This document shows, one piece after another, positions 5,916 to 9,381 of a DNA stretch of 9,381 nt. Below the pieces are notes generated by a model, which worked only from the letters and a program-made list of their open reading frames with translations, searched no databases and was not told where the DNA came from. Source of the stretch: Dehalococcoidia bacterium UBA2777 (GTDB lineage Bacteria > Chloroflexota > Dehalococcoidia > UBA2247 > UBA2777); contig DEIJ01000006.1 of assembly GCA_002352365.1 (NCBI GenBank), forward strand, positions 1 through 9,381. The letters are read 5' to 3'. How positions within the stretch are numbered: position 1 is the stretch's first letter; each line of letters begins with the position of its first letter. Position numbers and translations under genes: made by a program.

Positions 5916-6650
5916 ATGAAAAGTCTACATAAAGCAAAAGAAGAACTCAGGAAGATCATAAATAAGGGTAACCTGGGTAAGGAAATGATAATGGTCAGGG
6001 CGAAGCCTTTAACCCCCAACGAGGCTATAGGCAATCCGGAGAGGAATGATTTCCCCCTGCTCAAGGGTAAAGAGCGCCTGATGCAAGCGGAATTTAGGGG
6101 ATCATTGGGACAGGCATTTACCGATATGTACGGTGATTTTGAGGGGAGTATCTCAGATGTCTTGGATATGGAGCTCACTAACAATTACCGCAGGGCAATA
6201 TTTGTGGCCAGCCTAAACGCGCTAACGAGATATCTGGGGCTTGCCGAAGGAACCATTCATTGCAGAGATGAGGGCCCGGAAGAATGTGGGAAAAAGTTAG
6301 TCGAGTTTATCTCTCAAAACTATGGTAGCCCTAAAGTAGCCCTGGTTGGTCTTCAGCCGGCAATCGCAGACCACCTCGCTCGTAGATTTGAGCTCAGAAT
6401 AGTGGATGTGGATGCGGAGAATATCGGCAGGTGCAAGTTTGGCCTTACCATCCTGGATGGGAATAGAGATACTGAGAAGGTTCTGAGATGGTGTGATTTG
6501 GCACTGGTTACCGGGACTACAGCAGTTAACCAAACCATGGAGCCGATCCTCGAGCTAGCTTCACCAAAGGAGGTGATCTTCTATGGAGTCACCATAGCAG
6601 GTGTTGCCAAGCTATTGGAGCTGCGGCGATTCTGCCCCTGCTCAACTTGA
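5916..6650 (+). CDS. DUF364 family protein (putative heavy-metal chelation)
   Basis: This 244-residue protein has its ATG immediately after the TAA of the FmdE-like gene, with only a weak ribosome binding site, so it is probably translated by coupling. The N-terminal half carries a family pattern around residues 32-75 (LTPNEAIGNPERNDFPLLKG, then QAFTDMYGDFEGS). N101-L103 leads to HCRDEGPEECG (115-125), with conserved His and Cys. The C-terminal half (about 138-244) is the Rossmann-like DUF364 domain: PKVALVGLQPAIADHL, LRIVDVD, LALVTGTTAVN, then VIFYGVTIAGVAKLL and a Cys-containing end RFCPCST. The family is annotated as putative heavy-metal chelation, and no reaction is established. Sitting third in a Mo/W-enzyme operon, it is a candidate for metal or cofactor delivery (inference). 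No signal peptide or membrane segment is seen, and it is full length for the family. Confidence 0.85.
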   Translation: MKSLHKAKEELRKIINKGNLGKEMIMVRAKPLTPNEAIGNPERNDFPLLKGKERLMQAEFRGSLGQAFTDMYGDFEGSISDVLDMELTNNYRRAIFVASLNALTRYLGLAEGTIHCRDEGPEECGKKLVEFISQNYGSPKVALVGLQPAIADHLARRFELRIVDVDAENIGRCKFGLTILDGNRDTEKVLRWCDLALVTGTTAVNQTMEPILELASPKEVIFYGVTIAGVAKLLELRRFCPCST

Positions 6651-6651
6651 C

Positions 6652-6720
6652 AATCTTCGGCCAATTCTTCCAAGGCAATGGCCGTGGAAAACGATTATAT
6701 CTCCCGTGTTTGGAAAGGAT
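6652..6720 (+). ncRNA. Vestigial Moco/Tuco-type riboswitch
   Basis: The 34 bases at 6686-6719 match 2172-2205 of the first riboswitch at 31 positions, including CTCCCGTGTTTGGAAAGGA. The 5' part retains CGGCCAATTCTTCCAAGGC followed by AATGGCCG, which still forms a short hairpin. The tetraloop-receptor strand TATGG is gone, as is the 5' arm of the tetraloop hairpin (GGGTATA). It therefore cannot form the normal aptamer. It is not followed by an attenuator like those of the intact copies. It sits between the DUF364 gene and the aldehyde dehydrogenase gene, as a scar of an earlier regulatory leader. Confidence 0.75.
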
Positions 6721-6779
6721 CGAAAGACGTCCAGCCGTACTTGTTGAAGAGATGCTGCATATCATAGGAGGGTAGTGAG

Positions 6780-8276
6780 ATGAGACAATATCAGCTTTAT
6801 ATTAATGGGGAATGGATAGATGCAAAGTCAGGGGAAACCTTCAAGGTATTGAACCCCTATACTGAGGAAGCTATTGCTGAGGTAGCTAAAGGAAGTAGGG
6901 AAGATGCTCAAATAGCTATAGATGCTGCCCGAAAAGCATTCGACAGCGGCATTTGGAGCGGATTACCTCCTCAAAGAAGGTGTGAAATCTTACTGGACAT
7001 CGCAGAACGATTAGCGGCGAAACAGAGCGAGCTTATTGAGCTAGAGACAAAGGATGCGGGAATGACCACCCGCATGAGTTCAATGGCAGATATACCGGGT
7101 GGCATAGGGCAATTCAGATACTATGCAGAGCTAGCTAGGAGTGTCCCCTTTTACGAAGGTCTGCCCCCGATGGAATTTCCTACTAGCTACAACTTTGTCC
7201 TCCGTGAGCCGATTGGGGTGTGCGGGCAGATAATACCGTGGAACGCCCCATTCCTAATGGCTGTTTCGAAATTAGCTCCAGCATTGGCCGCAGGAAATAC
7301 GGTAGTATTAAAGCCGGCAAGCTATACCCCAATCACCGCCCTAGAGCTGGCCAAAATCATCGATGAAAGTGATATGCCCAAGGGGGTAGTAAGCGTAGTT
7401 ACTGGCCCTGGATCAACAGTGGGGGAGGAGATCGCCGCTAACCCGAAGGTGGATAAGGTCTCTTTTACGGGTTCTACTGAAGTAGGCAGACGGATAATGG
7501 AGCTAGCCTCCAGTACCGTCAAAAAGGTAACCTTGGAACTGGGGGGCAAATCTCCTGTCATTGTATTGGAGGATGCCAATTGGGATGTGGCCATCGATGG
7601 GGTGCTCTATGGAGTTTATTTGCATAGTGGGCAGATTTGTGTAGCGGGTACCAGGTTATTTCTCCCCGGATCGATTCACGACGAGTTCGTCGAGAAGCTG
7701 GTGGCAAAGGCCTCTCACATGAAACTTGGAGACCCTATGGATTGGGGCACAGATATGGGCCCTCTGGTGTCGGCCGAGCAAAGAGACAGGGTGGAAGGCT
7801 ACATTAAATCCGGCCTGGGGCAAGGAGCCAGACTAGCCTGCGGCGGGGCAAGACCTAAAGAGCTTGAAAAGGGATATTTCGTGGAACCGACTATCTTTAT
7901 AGATGTCAAGAACGACATGAAGATCGCCCAGGAGGAAATCTTTGGCCCGGTGCTCTCAGTGATTAAGTATTCTTCGGTGGATGAGGCTATCGACATGGCT
8001 AATGATACCATCTATGGTCTGGCGGGGGCAGTTTGGTCTGAGGATATGGGCAGAGCAATGGATGTTGCCAAAAAGATCAGGTCGGGAACTGTTTGGATCA
8101 ACGAGCACCATATGATAGATACCCGCCATCCCTTCGGTGGCTATAAGCAGAGTGGCATCGGAAGGGAGATGGGGATATACGGCTTTCATGAATACACCGA
8201 GATCAAGCATGTTTATATGGATCTGGTGAGGAAGCGGGAATCCAAGCTCTGGTATGGCATGGTATGTTCAGGATAA
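6780..8276 (+). CDS. NAD(P)-dependent aldehyde dehydrogenase (ALDH superfamily)
   Basis: This 498-residue protein is the usual length for the family. It oxidises an aldehyde to a carboxylic acid using NAD(P)+; the substrate cannot be told. The catalytic set is complete: N155 in PWNAPF, K178 in LKPA, FTGSTEVG (229-236) for cofactor binding, general base E254 in LELGGK, nucleophile C287 in HSGQICVAG, E386 in EEIFGP, and PFGGYKQSGIGRE near the C-terminus. The ATG is preceded by AGGAGGG (about 6765-6771) at good spacing. It uses no Mo or W, so its place between cofactor-riboswitch-controlled genes is unexpected. It lies directly after a wrecked riboswitch copy and may have been inserted there, or have replaced another gene. 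It is probably cytoplasmic. It could be transcribed by read-through from the fdh operon, since no terminator is seen between them. Confidence 0.95.
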   Translation: MRQYQLYINGEWIDAKSGETFKVLNPYTEEAIAEVAKGSREDAQIAIDAARKAFDSGIWSGLPPQRRCEILLDIAERLAAKQSELIELETKDAGMTTRMSSMADIPGGIGQFRYYAELARSVPFYEGLPPMEFPTSYNFVLREPIGVCGQIIPWNAPFLMAVSKLAPALAAGNTVVLKPASYTPITALELAKIIDESDMPKGVVSVVTGPGSTVGEEIAANPKVDKVSFTGSTEVGRRIMELASSTVKKVTLELGGKSPVIVLEDANWDVAIDGVLYGVYLHSGQICVAGTRLFLPGSIHDEFVEKLVAKASHMKLGDPMDWGTDMGPLVSAEQRDRVEGYIKSGLGQGARLACGGARPKELEKGYFVEPTIFIDVKNDMKIAQEEIFGPVLSVIKYSSVDEAIDMANDTIYGLAGAVWSEDMGRAMDVAKKIRSGTVWINEHHMIDTRHPFGGYKQSGIGREMGIYGFHEYTEIKHVYMDLVRKRESKLWYGMVCSG

Positions 8277-8277
8277 C

Positions 8278-8336
8278 TAGCCCAGGGATGTAGCAGACTT
8301 AGACCCAAAAAAGTGGGGGAAAGAGACATCCGGCTA
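8278..8336 (+). other. Long-range hairpin just after the aldehyde dehydrogenase stop
   Basis: TAGCC (8278-8282) pairs with GGCTA (8332-8336), and GGATGT (8286-8291) with ACATCC (8326-8331). This makes an 11-bp stem with a three-base bulge, enclosing a 34-base region with a small CCC/GGG pairing. No U-run follows, so it is not a standard intrinsic terminator. It may protect the mRNA 3' end. The rest of 8337-8408 shows nothing I can name. Confidence 0.4.
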
Positions 8337-8408
8337 TTCCAATGGAAATGGAGATAGGGAGAGTGATGAAATGAGGTGATTGAGTCTTGGCTACGAATCG
8401 TTTTAAGT

Positions 8409-8506
8409 CGATCTCCGAGCCATCTTCTCCTAAGGCAAAAGCTATGGGAAATGGCCGATAGGGTATAGCGGGAAACGGCTATGCCTCCCTTATTTGGAAA
8501 GGAGAA
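8409..8506 (+). ncRNA. Second intact Moco/Tuco-type riboswitch, upstream of tupA
   Basis: It has the same architecture as the copy at 2111-2210. CTCC (8413-8416) pairs with GGAG (8501-8504). The receptor strands CCTAAG (8429-8434) and TATGG (8443-8447) are present, as are the GAAA tetraloop (8472-8475) and TTTGGAAAGGAG. In the tetraloop hairpin the stem is ATAGC/GCTAT (8465-8469 and 8478-8482) instead of ATAAT/ATTAT: two base pairs changed on both sides, which is covariation supporting the fold. The placement before a tungstate/molybdate uptake gene is a known context for this motif. Confidence 0.9.
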
Positions 8507-8555
8507 AAGGTACAGGGTTGCGGTCTATTCAGACAAGCAATCTCATGTTGTATTT

Positions 8556-8592
8556 ATGCCTGCCTTTCCATTCGGGGGTGGGCATTATTCTT
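8556..8592 (+). terminator. Attenuator-like hairpin between the second riboswitch and tupA
   Basis: ATGCCTGCC (8556-8564) pairs with GGTGGGCAT (8577-8585), nine pairs with two G-U pairs, followed by TATTCTT. The left arm is identical to that of the first attenuator over 19 bases (8551-8569 and 2245-2263). The stem and U-tract are weaker than in the first copy, so termination may be less complete. Confidence 0.6.
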
Positions 8593-8608
8593 AGATAAGG
8601 AGGATAGG

Positions 8609-9381
8609 ATGGGAAGATATAGAATAACCTCAATCTTTATCAGTCTATCCCTAGTGGTTATATTGGCTCTAAGTGCTAGCATCTTCGCCGGGGCAAAGCT
8701 ATCTATTAATGCCGAGTCTCCAGCCGAGCCAACATTGAGGGTCGCCACTGGGAGCCCTGGTGAACTTGGGTTAATGGATGCCCTAATCAAACCATTTGAG
8801 GAAGAATACCACTGCCAAGTAAGGGTAATAAAGGCTTCAACCGGTCAGGGGCTAGACCTTGGTAGAAAAGGCGAGGTAGATCTCAGCATAGGGCACTCCA
8901 AGGAGGCCCTTGATAGGTATATGGCACAGGGTTACGGTATAGATAGAAGTCCGTTGATGCATAACTACTTTGTTATCGTGGGACCAAAGGGTGACCCTGC
9001 TGGCATCAGAGGGTTTGCCGATCTCGCCCAGGCTCACCTAAGGATTGCCGAGACAAGATCACTTTATCTTTCCCGAGGAGATAAAGGAGGGATGCATAAG
9101 CGGGAGAAAGCTATCTGGAGGGAACTGGGCATAGCACCAACCTCAGATTGGTACAAGGTGAGCCGTGATTTCATGATGGCCTCCTTGAAAATGGCCGATA
9201 AGCTAAAAGCATATCACATGGCAGATTCAAGCACCTGGACAGTGATGAAGGGAAAACTAGGCAATTTGGCTCTCTTGGTTTTGGGTGAGCCAAATAGGTA
9301 TGAGGTGGCAGCAGTAAACCCGGCAAAATTCCCTAATGTGAATTATAAACTGGCAAGGCAATTCATAGAATACATTACTTC
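8609..9381 (+). CDS. tupA: Tungstate (TupA-type) ABC transporter substrate-binding protein, 3' end outside the window
   Basis: The ATG lies five bases after AAGGAGG (8597-8603). 257 residues are visible and the frame is open at the window edge. Residues 1-28 form a signal peptide or lipid-free membrane anchor (basic MGRYR, then a hydrophobic run ISLSLVVILALSASIFAG), so the protein works outside the membrane. The mature part follows the TupA pattern: LRVATGSPGELGLMDALIKP (43-62), GRKGEVDLSIGH (85-96), GYGIDRSPLMHNYFVIVGP (108-126), DPAGIRGF (129-136), LSRGDKGGMHKRE (154-166), then VAAVNPAKFPNVNY near the visible end. TupA proteins capture tungstate (some also molybdate) for a TupB permease and TupC ATPase, presumably just beyond the window. 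The usual TTTS-like motif at the first ligand loop reads ATGS here. Specificity for W over Mo is inferred from family resemblance. Confidence 0.9.
   Translation, partial: MGRYRITSIFISLSLVVILALSASIFAGAKLSINAESPAEPTLRVATGSPGELGLMDALIKPFEEEYHCQVRVIKASTGQGLDLGRKGEVDLSIGHSKEALDRYMAQGYGIDRSPLMHNYFVIVGPKGDPAGIRGFADLAQAHLRIAETRSLYLSRGDKGGMHKREKAIWRELGIAPTSDWYKVSRDFMMASLKMADKLKAYHMADSSTWTVMKGKLGNLALLVLGEPNRYEVAAVNPAKFPNVNYKLARQFIEYIT

Noticed and set aside
8380..8408. Promoter TTGAGT-17-TTAAGT for the tupA leader
   Set aside because: Transcription would start near 8415, inside the closing stem of the riboswitch, which would cripple it; the -10 is also weak.
1..9381. CRISPR array, insertion sequence or transposase
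   Set aside because: No regularly spaced repeats with spacers, no transposase motif and no terminal inverted repeats were seen.

Overview
The window suggests an anaerobic bacterium with molybdenum/tungsten and selenium metabolism. It carries a selenocysteine-containing formate dehydrogenase, a tungstate-type ABC transporter binding protein, and molybdenum/tungsten-cofactor (Moco/Tuco) riboswitches. All convincing genes are on the + strand, with strong AAGGAGG-type ribosome binding sites. Phylum is uncertain. The gene style (FmdE-family and DUF364 genes beside an NuoG-like FdhA, a short XRE protein against a tRNA) would fit an anaerobic Chloroflexota or Firmicutes genome, but that is an impression only.

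Left part (1-2100), accessory and partly decayed: a short helix-turn-helix gene, with a TATAAT embedded in a palindrome upstream, runs directly into an intact tRNA-Leu(UAG). After it come a small unrecognised ORF that seems to have lost its frame near its end, a TIGR04255-family gene broken by what looks like one extra A, a short ORF overlapping its stop, and about 280 bases with nothing convincing.

Central part (2111-6650): a Moco/Tuco-type riboswitch and an intrinsic terminator (attenuator) lead into an operon. Its first ORF is a roughly 100-codon remnant of fdhA that joins a middle segment to the C-terminus. The full fdhA follows (2651-5365, 904 residues). It is one gene whose in-frame TGA at 3710-3712 is selenocysteine, followed by a SECIS-like hairpin. 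An FmdE-family zinc-ribbon protein overlaps the end of fdhA, and a DUF364 protein follows with no gap.

Right part (6651-9381): a truncated copy of the riboswitch lies between the DUF364 gene and a complete NAD(P)-type aldehyde dehydrogenase gene. A second intact riboswitch plus attenuator then leads into tupA, which runs off the window.

Working model (inference): one cofactor-sensing leader, present in two intact copies and one wreck, co-regulates an enzyme that uses Mo/W-pterin (FdhA), candidate helper proteins (FmdE-like, DUF364) and uptake of the metal (TupA). The two intact aptamers differ by compensatory base-pair changes and share a 19-base identical attenuator arm, so the whole leader was copied as a unit and has been kept under selection.
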